Below are positions 53,006-60,931 of a stretch of DNA of 64,000 bases, in pieces. The position numbers and the translations under genes are program-made. Positions within the stretch are counted from its first letter, which is position 1, and the number at the start of each line of letters is the position of its first letter. Origin of the DNA: an uncultured Oscillospiraceae bacterium (GTDB lineage: Bacteria > Bacillota > Clostridia > Oscillospirales > Acutalibacteraceae); assembly GCA_948471205.1 (NCBI GenBank), contig CAOKRT010000007.1, forward strand, positions 35,195 to 99,194, given 5' to 3'. The notes beneath the pieces are model-generated. The model was not told where the DNA came from, did not search any database, and saw only the letters and a list, made by a program, of their open reading frames with translations.

Positions 53006-54136
53006 CTATCGGAAATGCAGTAATTTTTTAACCCTGTCATAAAGGCGGCTGTCTGCATTCACATAACGGCTGATTCTTCTTGCAATGCGTATTCTGAAGG
53101 TTTTTTCCGCCCTTGTTTTATAAAAAAGCTTGTCACTGTTTTCCTTATGATATTTATAAAGTATATATTCGCTTGCCTCATGCTCTGCAATAAACATAAT
53201 ATCGTCATATTCATTTCTGAAATAATAGTATTCCGGATCGGTATACCTGTTTATTTCAAAATATTCTATGCCGTCATTTTTAATTTTATTGTAAACCGTG
53301 TATATTCCGCTTTCTGTTGTCTGAAGAAGAATTCCCCTTATAAGTCCCGGCACAAGCTTATTATAAAAGCTTTGCCATATTTTTTCTTCGGGGTTTTCCT
53401 GCTTCAACTTTTCGTAAACCGCAGAAAAGCTTTGATAACCGCAAAGCGGTTCTTCCGATGCTTTACCTGTTATACTGAATTTATTGTTTACTCTGTAATT
53501 CACAAGCGCCTTTTCCGTGTAGGTTATACGTTTGGCATAAAACATAGACATCATTACAAAATACGTATCGTTTGCCTGGCGAAGATTTTGAAATTCAATT
53601 CCCTTTTCTTTAATAAAAGAAGTTAAATACATTCTTTGCCACGGTGCGTTTGATGCAACATTAAAAATATACTGCGGATGCGTTTTTGCCGAAAAAACTC
53701 TTGTTTTGGGCAGAAATCTTCTTTTTAAGAAAGATTCGTCTATTCTTTTCTTTACGCTGCCGTCATGAAAACTTGAAACAGCGCAAAGGCAAACATCTGC
53801 CTTTTCCCTTTCACATCTGGAATACAATGTTTTCAGCGCATCTGCTTCAAAATAATCATCTGCATCCCAGAAAACAATATATTTTCCTTTTGCCGATTTC
53901 AAACCGTTGTTGCGTGCAACCCCGGCAAACTGATTTGCCTGCCTGATGATTTGAATTCTGCCGTCTTTTTCAGCAAATTCTTCCATTATTTTAACAGAAG
54001 CATCGGTTGACCCGTCATCAACACAAATAATCTCTGTTTCTTTTAATGTTTGATTAATAACGCTGTTTAAACATTTTTTCAGATATTTTTCAGAATTATA
54101 AACAGGTATAACAACAGAAACCTTAATTTGTTCCAT
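53006..54136 (-). CDS. GT2 family glycosyltransferase, first gene of the glf operon
   Basis: 376-aa GT-A enzyme: VSVVIPVYNSEKYLKKCLNSVINQT, ICVDDGSTDAS, QFAGVARNNGLKSAKGKYIVFWDADD (DxD) and a basic C-terminus (RIRIARRISRYVNADSRLYDRVKKLLHF). It is related in sequence to the two downstream GT2 proteins, suggesting ancient duplication. Strong consensus promoter upstream. Confidence 0.93.
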   Translation of the reverse strand: MEQIKVSVVIPVYNSEKYLKKCLNSVINQTLKETEIICVDDGSTDASVKIMEEFAEKDGRIQIIRQANQFAGVARNNGLKSAKGKYIVFWDADDYFEADALKTLYSRCEREKADVCLCAVSSFHDGSVKKRIDESFLKRRFLPKTRVFSAKTHPQYIFNVASNAPWQRMYLTSFIKEKGIEFQNLRQANDTYFVMMSMFYAKRITYTEKALVNYRVNNKFSITGKASEEPLCGYQSFSAVYEKLKQENPEEKIWQSFYNKLVPGLIRGILLQTTESGIYTVYNKIKNDGIEYFEINRYTDPEYYYFRNEYDDIMFIAEHEASEYILYKYHKENSDKLFYKTRAEKTFRIRIARRISRYVNADSRLYDRVKKLLHFR

Positions 54137-54173
54137 TATTATCCCACCTTACCATAAATTATTATACTATTTA

Positions 54174-54274
54174 ATTATATATTTAATATAACAAATTGTC
54201 AATTAAATATATTATATATTATTTTTAAACAGAATGTTAATTAAGTTGATATACGATGTTAACTATGGTAAAAT
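54174..54274. promoter_or_regulatory. Divergent promoters, glf operon and GHMP kinase
   Basis: Minus: perfect TTGACA (54197-54202), 17 bp, TATAAT (54174-54179) for the GT2-glf operon. Plus: TTGATA (54246-54251), 17 bp, TAAAAT (54269-54274) for the kinase. The stretch between is very AT-rich and holds no gene. Confidence 0.75.
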
Positions 54275-54306
54275 ATTTATAAAGATTTTTTTCAGGAGTT
54301 AACTTT

Positions 54307-55479
54307 ATGGATATTACAGCAGAATTCAAAAAGGCCTTCGGCACTTCACAAAATCCGCTTTCTGTTTACTGCCCCTACAGAATTGCTCCCGTAGGCGCCC
54401 ATTCGGATTATCAGCACGGTCTTATTTCGGGCTTTGCAATAAACCACGGTGTGGAAATAAAATTTCTTCCCGCAGAAGACGGAAGCGTTGAAATATACAG
54501 CGGTAATTTTGAAGGCGTAACCCGTTTTTCGGTTTATGAACTTCCGCAAAGAAATTACAACTGGGGTGATTTTGCAAAAGCCGCCTTTGTCTCGCTGAAA
54601 AGAATGTTTAAAATAGATAAAGGTCTTAAAGGGTATATTTACGGCGATCTGCCTGTCGGCGGGCTTTCCTCTTCGGCAGCAGTGCTTATTTCCTATATAT
54701 GCGCAATTTCAAAAATAAATAACATTACACTTTCACAGGAGCAGATTATTGACTTTGCCCTTTATGCCGAACATGATTATCTTGAAATGAATGTTGGAAA
54801 AATGGACCAAAGCTGTGAGGTTTATTCCAAAAAGGACCATCTTCTGTATCTGGATACGCTTACGGATGAATACAAACTTATTCCAACCAGCAATAACATG
54901 CCGCCCTATGAATTTGCCGTAATTTTTTCCGGCAAAGAACGAAAGCTGGCAAACACCGCCTTTAATTCACGTGTTGACGAGGCAAAAGCGGCTGCTTTTG
55001 CCCTGCGTGCCTTTGCCGATATTCCCTACGGCAGTTTTAAGGATTCCTATATGCGCGATGTTCCGAAAGAAATCTTTGATGCATATAAAAACAAACTGCC
55101 CGATGCATGGAGAAAACGTGCCGAACATTTTTACGGCGAATTCGACCGGGTTCAAAAAGGCGCAATGGCATGGCAAAACGGCGATATATGCGAATTCGGA
55201 AAAATAATGTTTGAATCAGGACACAGTTCTATTTATAATTGGGAAACCGGATCGCCCGAACTGAAAACACTTTATGAAATTATGCTGAATTGCGATGGGG
55301 TTTACGGAGGCCGTTTCAGCGGCGCAGGTTTTAACGGCTCTTCGGTAGCGCTTATTGACCCTGCGAAAAGAGAAAACATTGCCGGTTTTCTGAAAGAAGA
55401 ATATCTGAAAATATATCCGCAATACAAAAATGACTTTTCCGTGCATTTCTGCCGGACGGCAGACGGAATTGCATTATAA
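54307..55479 (+). CDS. GHMP sugar kinase, galactokinase/galacturonokinase-like
   Basis: 390-aa GHMP kinase. Motif 1 reads CPYRIAPVGAHSDYQHG, where typical GalK has GEHTDYN; motif 2 is LPVGGLSSSAAVLISY with the phosphate-binding Ser cluster; motif 3 is YGGRFSGAGFNGSS. The GAH-D variant of motif 1, followed by an INxG strand and FEG, resembles plant galacturonokinase more than GalK, from recalled family sequence. It may phosphorylate galacturonate, galactose or a related sugar at C1. It is divergent from the glf operon; no GalT or uronate isomerase is adjacent. Confidence 0.85.
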   Translation: MDITAEFKKAFGTSQNPLSVYCPYRIAPVGAHSDYQHGLISGFAINHGVEIKFLPAEDGSVEIYSGNFEGVTRFSVYELPQRNYNWGDFAKAAFVSLKRMFKIDKGLKGYIYGDLPVGGLSSSAAVLISYICAISKINNITLSQEQIIDFALYAEHDYLEMNVGKMDQSCEVYSKKDHLLYLDTLTDEYKLIPTSNNMPPYEFAVIFSGKERKLANTAFNSRVDEAKAAAFALRAFADIPYGSFKDSYMRDVPKEIFDAYKNKLPDAWRKRAEHFYGEFDRVQKGAMAWQNGDICEFGKIMFESGHSSIYNWETGSPELKTLYEIMLNCDGVYGGRFSGAGFNGSSVALIDPAKRENIAGFLKEEYLKIYPQYKNDFSVHFCRTADGIAL

Positions 55480-55501
55480 GCATTCTTATATTTTAACTTT
55501 T

Positions 55502-55544
55502 AAAAGAGCATGAACTGAAACAATTCAGTTCATGCTCTTTTTTC
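55502..55544. terminator. 18-bp-stem bidirectional terminator overlapping the yitT 3' end
   Basis: Arms 55502-55519 and 55524-55541 pair perfectly around a 4-nt loop with T-runs on both sides. The yitT stop codon (55525-55527) lies in the arm, so the last YitT codons are part of the terminator. Confidence 0.93.
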
Positions 55545-56430
55545 TTATTTTAATATTACTGCCCATAAATTCCGAAACTTCCGTTATTGTTACAAATGCA
55601 TCAGGGTCGTATTCTTCTATAATATTTTTCATTTTTGCAATCTGAAAACGGTTTACGGCAAAATAAATAACCGTTTGCCTGCTGTTTTTATAATACCCTT
55701 TTGCAGGAATATGTGTTACACCGTAACCAAACGTTTCCGAAAGCGCAGCGCTGATTTCATCCGGTCTGGAAGTAATAACCATTGCCGCCTTTGCCTTATC
55801 AAGACCTTCCACTATGAAATCCACAACCTTTATCGCTGCCGCATATGCTATAACGGAATAAAGCGGTAAAATAAAGCTTTGCAGAATAATTCCCACAACC
55901 GCATACAGCACAACATTATAAATCATCACAAATGTTCCCACCGTTATACCGATTTTCTTTGAAAAAATAACCGCCATAACTTCCACTCCGTCTATTGCAC
56001 CGCCGCACCGAATGGTAAGCCCGCTTCCTATACCGGAAATAATGCCGCCGAAAATGGCGCAAAGCAGCAAATCCCTGCCGGCAAACGGCGAGGCTGCCGC
56101 AAAATCATATGGAATTACATATGTAAATATATAGGATGCCGCAGAATACGAACAAACGGCAAACACGGAATAAACAGTAAAGGCTAACCCCTGTTTATGA
56201 TAACCGTAAATAAAAAAAGGAACATTAAGCAAAATCAGAAATAAAGACAGCGAAAAATTATCAGGTGTAACCTGCCACAAAAGCATGGATGTTCCTGAAA
56301 AGCCGCTGTCATACAAATGAACCGGCGCAAGAAACATGGTTATACCCACCGCATTTATTATGCCTGCTGCAAATAAAATAATAAAATTTTTAACTTTTAA
56401 TTTTTTTATTTCATTCTTTAATTTCTGCAT
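55525..56430 (-). CDS. YitT family membrane protein (DUF161/DUF2179)
   Basis: 301 aa: five to six membrane helices with AAGIINAVGITMFLAPVHLYDSGFSG and GGIISGIGSGLTIRCGGAIDGVEVMAV, then a C-terminal cytosolic DUF2179 domain (~220-290; AMVITSRPDEISAALSE, GVTHIPAKGYYKNSRQTVIYFAVNRFQ). Common in Firmicutes; a transport role is suspected but not established. It begins 21 bases after tarJ and probably shares its transcript. Confidence 0.92.
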   Translation of the reverse strand: MQKLKNEIKKLKVKNFIILFAAGIINAVGITMFLAPVHLYDSGFSGTSMLLWQVTPDNFSLSLFLILLNVPFFIYGYHKQGLAFTVYSVFAVCSYSAASYIFTYVIPYDFAAASPFAGRDLLLCAIFGGIISGIGSGLTIRCGGAIDGVEVMAVIFSKKIGITVGTFVMIYNVVLYAVVGIILQSFILPLYSVIAYAAAIKVVDFIVEGLDKAKAAMVITSRPDEISAALSETFGYGVTHIPAKGYYKNSRQTVIYFAVNRFQIAKMKNIIEEYDPDAFVTITEVSEFMGSNIKIRKKSMN

Positions 56431-56451
56431 TGCTCACCTTTCTCATCAAAA

Positions 56452-57477
56452 TTATTCTTCCCAAACCATGATGGTTTTCCCGAACGCCTTGCGTGTATCC
56501 TTTTCAAAAGCATCTTTTATATCTGCCACTGTGCGAACTGTGTTTACCGAACTTATTATATTTCCCAGATAATCAATAATTTCGGGGTACTTTTCATACA
56601 TTTCAACGGTTTTTTCAAAATCCTTTACGCCGCTTCTTGAAGAACCGAAAAAGCGAAGCCCTTTTTCGAGAATCATTCTTGTGTTAACCGGAACGGGGTA
56701 TTCGGAAACACCCAGTATAGACACAGTTGCTTCAGGCAAAACCGTGGCAATAATCTGCTCAATGGCAATCGGACTTCCGTTTCCGCCCACACATTCAAAA
56801 GCATGATCCACCCACATATCTTCCGGAATATCATTAACAAGAAATGTTTTATCCGCAAAAGTAAAATCGGAAAGTTTCTCAAAAGATGTGCCGAACACAT
56901 ATACTTCTGTTTCAGGGAAAAACTTTTTAACAAAAAGCGAGGTAATATAGCCCAGGTTTCCGTCGCCCCACACACCTATTCTGCGGCGGCAGGAATGTGC
57001 AATTTTATCAAACCGTGAAATAGCGTGCACCGATACGGAAACAATTTCCGTAAACGCCGCAACATTCATATTCATACCTTTTGGCAGCCGCACCAGCCTT
57101 TCCGGCGCAATGCTGACATATTCCTGCAGAAAGCCATCCATGGAAGAACCGCAGAATTTTGAAGAACGCAGATAATTTTCTGCAATAAAATCATTTTCTT
57201 CCACTGCCATATTCGGAATCATAACAACCTTTTCACCTGCGGAATATTTTCCGCTGGGGTCAAAAACAACCTCGCCGATACCTTCGTGAATCAGTGCCAT
57301 CGGCAGCTTTTCCGCCATTATCTTTGCATCTCTGGTGCCCAGATAATACCGCATATCTGCATTGCAGATTGAAAGATGCGTTGGTCTTACAATTGCATTT
57401 TCACCGAACAGCTCTATATCTTCAAAAGCAATTTCAAACTGGCGTGCCGCCGCAAGGCGGTAAACAGTATTTATCAT
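56452..57477 (-). CDS. tarJ: Ribulose-5-phosphate reductase (TarJ-like)
   Basis: 341-aa zinc-dependent MDR dehydrogenase that reduces ribulose-5-P to ribitol-5-P with NADPH. TarJ-specific strings are INTVYRLAAARQFEIAFEDI, RPTHLSICNADMRYYLGTRD, LPMALIHEGIGEVVFDPSGKY, VWGDGNLGYITSLFVKKFFPE and VDHAFECVGGNGS. The start overlaps the tarI stop by 4 bp. With TarI it makes CDP-ribitol for teichoic-acid-like polymers or ribitol-containing capsule. Confidence 0.95.
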   Translation of the reverse strand: MINTVYRLAAARQFEIAFEDIELFGENAIVRPTHLSICNADMRYYLGTRDAKIMAEKLPMALIHEGIGEVVFDPSGKYSAGEKVVMIPNMAVEENDFIAENYLRSSKFCGSSMDGFLQEYVSIAPERLVRLPKGMNMNVAAFTEIVSVSVHAISRFDKIAHSCRRRIGVWGDGNLGYITSLFVKKFFPETEVYVFGTSFEKLSDFTFADKTFLVNDIPEDMWVDHAFECVGGNGSPIAIEQIIATVLPEATVSILGVSEYPVPVNTRMILEKGLRFFGSSRSGVKDFEKTVEMYEKYPEIIDYLGNIISSVNTVRTVADIKDAFEKDTRKAFGKTIMVWEE

Positions 57478-58181
57478 TCTTCATCCTCCAGCAATGATTT
57501 TGCAATCCGCAAATCAAAAGGATACGTAATTTTTATATTAAAGGTTTCCCCGGAAACAAGTGCTACCTGTTCTCCTTTAAGCACATATATCTTTGCCGCA
57601 TCGGTAAGAATGTTCTTTTCCTCGTCTGTAAGCGAATTGTAAACCTCCCGCAGTTTAAGCGCTTTAAATGACTGCGGCGTCTGACCCTGATACATAATAT
57701 TCCTGTTCGGAATACTGCTTATATTAAGCCCGTTTTCAGATTCTACAATCGTATCCGTTGCCGGGATAACCGTATCGCATGCACCGAATTTTTCACATGC
57801 GGCAATATTTTCGGCAATAATTCTGTGTGTTACAAACGGGCGCACGGAATCATGCGTAACAATGATTGTATCTTCATTCAGATTACCGTCCAATTCAATC
57901 AAATCAACGGCATTCATAATTGTTTCATTTCTTGTTGTGCCGCCTTCAATAACCGCAACACGGTTTTTAGCACCAGCAATATGCTTTTTAATAAGATTTT
58001 TTGTGTATTCAACCCAGTTTGCCGGGCACAATACAATGATTTTTTCAAGCTGACTGCACGCAAGAAATTTTTCTATTGTATAAATAATAACAGGTTTGTT
58101 TTTAACTGTTAAATACTGCTTGGGCTTTTCCCCACCCATACGTGAACCGACACCGCCGGCAAGTATTACTCCGTAAACCAT
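57474..58181 (-). CDS. tarI: Ribitol-5-phosphate cytidylyltransferase (TarI-like)
   Basis: 235-aa IspD-fold enzyme: LAGGVGSRMGGEKPKQYLTV (CTP loop), VIEGGTTRNETIMNAV, VTHDSVRPFVTHRII and YQGQTPQSFKALKL. IspD itself has the same fold, but the tight coupling to tarJ supports TarI. It makes CDP-ribitol from CTP and ribitol-5-P. Ribosome site AAAGGAG. Confidence 0.94.
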   Translation of the reverse strand: MVYGVILAGGVGSRMGGEKPKQYLTVKNKPVIIYTIEKFLACSQLEKIIVLCPANWVEYTKNLIKKHIAGAKNRVAVIEGGTTRNETIMNAVDLIELDGNLNEDTIIVTHDSVRPFVTHRIIAENIAACEKFGACDTVIPATDTIVESENGLNISSIPNRNIMYQGQTPQSFKALKLREVYNSLTDEEKNILTDAAKIYVLKGEQVALVSGETFNIKITYPFDLRIAKSLLEDEE

Positions 58182-58204
58182 AATAAATCTCCTTTACAAA
58201 ACAT

Positions 58205-58234
58205 ATATTACACTTTTTTACGCATGATAATCAA
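58205..58234 (-). promoter_or_regulatory. Putative promoter of tarI-tarJ-yitT
   Basis: Minus strand TTGATT (58229-58234), 18-bp spacer, TAATAT (58205-58210). Confidence 0.45.
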
Positions 58235-58249
58235 CACTTAATTATTAAT

Positions 58250-59377
58250 TTATTTTAAATAATTATACATATTATAAATATCTTTTTCTGATAACGCAAC
58301 CGGATTTCTTGTCATAAGCATGGACATGCTTTTTTCTGTAAGTTCTTTTATCTGTTCATCTGTTGTACACCCGATTTCAGAAAGTCCGGTTTTCATTTTC
58401 ATACGTTTTTTCATGGCTGAAATCTCATCTGCCATGGCATAAGCACTGTCAAACCCGCAGTCTTTGGCAAGTGCGGAAATTCTGCCGCCGTCTCCATTAT
58501 CCGCATTGAATCTGATAAAATAATCCAGTGTAAAAGCACAGGCCTCCCCATGCGGCAAGCCGTAAATGTTCGTAAGCGGAAAAGAGCAGGCATGGCTTCC
58601 CGTTGTACGCGGATGACTGAAGGCAACACCCGCAGTAATACTTGCTTCGGCCATTCTTTCGCGCGCAGTGATATTGCCGGGTTCGTTATATGCCTTTTCA
58701 AGCCATTCAAAAACAAGCCTTGCACTGTAAACCGCACATGCCGTGCATACGGGTTGGTTAAGCGTGCTCCAATAGCTTTCAATGGCATGGCTTAAAACAT
58801 CCAGCCCGGTGGATGCTGTTATCTGCGGCGGAACGCTCACTGTCAATTCCGGATCTATCACTGCAATTTTCGGATACATGGCAGAAGCATTCATAGGATT
58901 TTTTATGTTTTTTTCCACATCCGTTAAAACAGAAATGTTTGTAACCTCAGACGCTGTGCCGCTTGTTGTTGAAAAAGCAATCATTGGAATGGCTTCTTCG
59001 GCAGAAACAGCTTTTCCCCCGCTGTGATAAGAACAGATACTGTCATTTCCCTTAGCAATTGCACAGGCTGCCTTACAGCAATCCATCGGTGAACCGCCGC
59101 CAAGCGCAACAGCAAAATCTGCGCCCGTTTTTCTTATTAAAGAAACACAATGGTCCACATTATCTGTTGTGGGATTCGGGCGGATATCACTGAAAACCGC
59201 TTTTATTCTGCCGCTTGAAAGTTTAACAAATTCTTCTGCCATACCGTTTATTTCAAAGCTTTTGCCGCAAACCAAAACGCCGCATCTGCCGCCTATTTCA
59301 TCTATATAGCTTCCCAGTTCCTTTCTCTTGCCGCATCCGAACACAAGCTTAACGGGCAAATTAAATTCCCACTGCAT
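58250..59377 (-). CDS. Iron-containing alcohol dehydrogenase
   Basis: 375-aa group III dehydrogenase: N-terminal NAD-binding part with ALGGGSPMDCCKAAC and TTSGTASEVTNISVLTD, and the metal-binding C-terminal part with LDVLSHAIESYWS, TGSHACSFPLTN and GLPHGEACAF supplying Asp/His ligands. Substrate could be butanol, propanediol or another fermentation aldehyde. It has its own divergent promoter and is 68 bases ahead of tarI, so it may contribute transcription to it. Confidence 0.93.
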   Translation of the reverse strand: MQWEFNLPVKLVFGCGKRKELGSYIDEIGGRCGVLVCGKSFEINGMAEEFVKLSSGRIKAVFSDIRPNPTTDNVDHCVSLIRKTGADFAVALGGGSPMDCCKAACAIAKGNDSICSYHSGGKAVSAEEAIPMIAFSTTSGTASEVTNISVLTDVEKNIKNPMNASAMYPKIAVIDPELTVSVPPQITASTGLDVLSHAIESYWSTLNQPVCTACAVYSARLVFEWLEKAYNEPGNITARERMAEASITAGVAFSHPRTTGSHACSFPLTNIYGLPHGEACAFTLDYFIRFNADNGDGGRISALAKDCGFDSAYAMADEISAMKKRMKMKTGLSEIGCTTDEQIKELTEKSMSMLMTRNPVALSEKDIYNMYNYLK

Positions 59378-59410
59378 AACATTTCTCCTTCGTACTTTTA
59401 TATTATATTT

Positions 59411-59469
59411 ATTTTATCACTATTTCATCCTATCTTCAAGTTGCAAAAAAATACCGAATAATATATAAT
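59411..59469. promoter_or_regulatory. Divergent promoters, alcohol dehydrogenase and MFS transporter
   Basis: Minus: TTGAAG (59434-59439), 17 bp, TAAAAT (59411-59416). Plus: TTGCAA (59441-59446), 17 bp, TATAAT (59464-59469). The -35 elements are back to back with a single base between. Confidence 0.7.
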
Positions 59470-59535
59470 GTGTTTTCGATACTTAGTTAATGAAAGAATA
59501 TATGTAATTTTTACATTATTATATCGGAGGAACAT

Positions 59536-60726
59536 ATGAAACTCACATTTAAACACACACAGCTTGCCTGTTATATGGCGTATATTTCACAGGCAGTTAC
59601 AACCACCTTTCTGCCGCTGCTTTTTGTAAGGCTTACGAATGAGTTCGGCTTTTCGCTTACACAGCTTACCGTCCTGATAACCATAACCTTTTTCAGCGAA
59701 ATTTTTATTGATGCACTCTGCCCTTTGTTTATAAAAAAAATAGGCTACCGTTCCGGAATGATTATTGCAAATATCTGTTCTGTTGCCGGCACGGCAGGTC
59801 TTGCTTTTTTACCGTTTTTATTTCATAATCCTTATATCGGGTTTATAATATGCAGCGTTCTTTATGCTATCGGCGGCGGCTTTGATGAAGTGCTTATTTC
59901 GCCGATTGTTGAAGCCTGCCCAACAAAAAACAAGGCTGGTGCAATGGGACTGCTTCACTCATTTTATTGCTGGGGCTGTGCGGCAATTGTTTTGCTTTCC
60001 ACGCTTTTCTTCCGTGTGGCAGGAATAGAAAACTGGCGAATACTTGCCTGTTTATGGGCACTGATTCCGTTTATAAACACGTTTCTGTTTTCCGTTGTTC
60101 CCATAAGAACAATAGAGGAGGAAAAAGGAAGCGGAAAATTCAGCGATATGCTGAAAAATCCGCTTTTCTGGCTGATGGGCGTTGTGATGATTTGCGCAGG
60201 AGCCAGCGAGCTTTCAATGAGCCAATGGGCATCCGCCTTTGCCGAAACAGGGCTCGGCGTTTCCAAAACACTGGGCGATCTTCTCGGTCCCTGTGCCTTT
60301 GCCGTTCTGATGGGTACGTCAAGAGTGATTTATTCACGTATAGATGATAAAACGGATATTACCAAAATCCTGATAATCGGTTCGGTTGTATGCATCATCG
60401 GCTATCTTCTTGCTTCACTTTCGGGAAATGCCGTTATATCCTTAATCGGATGTGCCGTATGCGGAATAGCCGTTGCGCCAATGTGGCCGGGTGCATTTTC
60501 AATAGCGGCAAAGCATATTCCGAATGCATCAACTGCAATGTTTGCCGCCTTTGCGCTGGCAGGAGATTTGGGCTGCACCGCAGGACCGTCAATCGTAGGA
60601 TTCATTTCAGGAGCAGACAGCGATATTGCAAAGGGTCTTTTATTTTCAGTACTGTTTCCCGTTATTATGATTGTCTGTCTTATATTTGTAAGATTACTGA
60701 GCAAAAAGAAAAATCGCAGTTTATAA
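59536..60726 (+). CDS. Major facilitator superfamily transporter
   Basis: 396 aa with about 12 membrane helices, a short cytoplasmic loop between halves (RTIEEEKGSGKFSDMLKNP) and basic C-terminus (LLSKKKNRSL). The general fold resembles fucose-permease/sugar-efflux MFS members (VGFIS, GGGFDEVLISPIVEA). Substrate unknown. GGAGG precedes the ATG. Terminator follows at 60785. Confidence 0.88.
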   Translation: MKLTFKHTQLACYMAYISQAVTTTFLPLLFVRLTNEFGFSLTQLTVLITITFFSEIFIDALCPLFIKKIGYRSGMIIANICSVAGTAGLAFLPFLFHNPYIGFIICSVLYAIGGGFDEVLISPIVEACPTKNKAGAMGLLHSFYCWGCAAIVLLSTLFFRVAGIENWRILACLWALIPFINTFLFSVVPIRTIEEEKGSGKFSDMLKNPLFWLMGVVMICAGASELSMSQWASAFAETGLGVSKTLGDLLGPCAFAVLMGTSRVIYSRIDDKTDITKILIIGSVVCIIGYLLASLSGNAVISLIGCAVCGIAVAPMWPGAFSIAAKHIPNASTAMFAAFALAGDLGCTAGPSIVGFISGADSDIAKGLLFSVLFPVIMIVCLIFVRLLSKKKNRSL

Positions 60727-60784
60727 CCCAACCGTATGCTGTACCAAAACAGGCATGCACAAACGGTAACGGAAATACAAAAGC

Positions 60785-60822
60785 AAACTGACCTGTTTTA
60801 TACCGGTCGGTTTCTTTTTTCT
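60785..60822 (+). terminator. Terminator after the MFS gene
   Basis: AAACTGACC (60785-60793) pairs with GGTCGGTTT (60805-60813), one wobble, followed by CTTTTTTCTT. Confidence 0.7.
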
Positions 60823-60844
60823 TATATAATATCCGAATTTGGTA

Positions 60845-60873
60845 TTGAATTATTTTAATGAATTTGATATATT
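60845..60873 (+). promoter_or_regulatory. Putative promoter of the GPH transporter
   Basis: TTGAAT (60845-60850), 17-bp spacer, TATATT (60868-60873). It lies inside the longest possible reading frame, arguing for the downstream TTG start at 60932. Confidence 0.55.
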
Positions 60874-60931
60874 TTATATATATGCTGCATTTTACTGCAG
60901 CTTGGTAAAAATTGTTGAAAGCGGTGGTTTT

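Noticed and set aside
49751-54136. Capsule locus with polymerase and flippase
   Set aside because: The operon contains only glf and GT2 enzymes; no Wzx, Wzy or ABC exporter frames are present.
57474-58181. IspD (isoprenoid synthesis) for the cytidylyltransferase
   Set aside because: The fold is shared, but the 4-bp overlap with a clear TarJ makes TarI the better reading.
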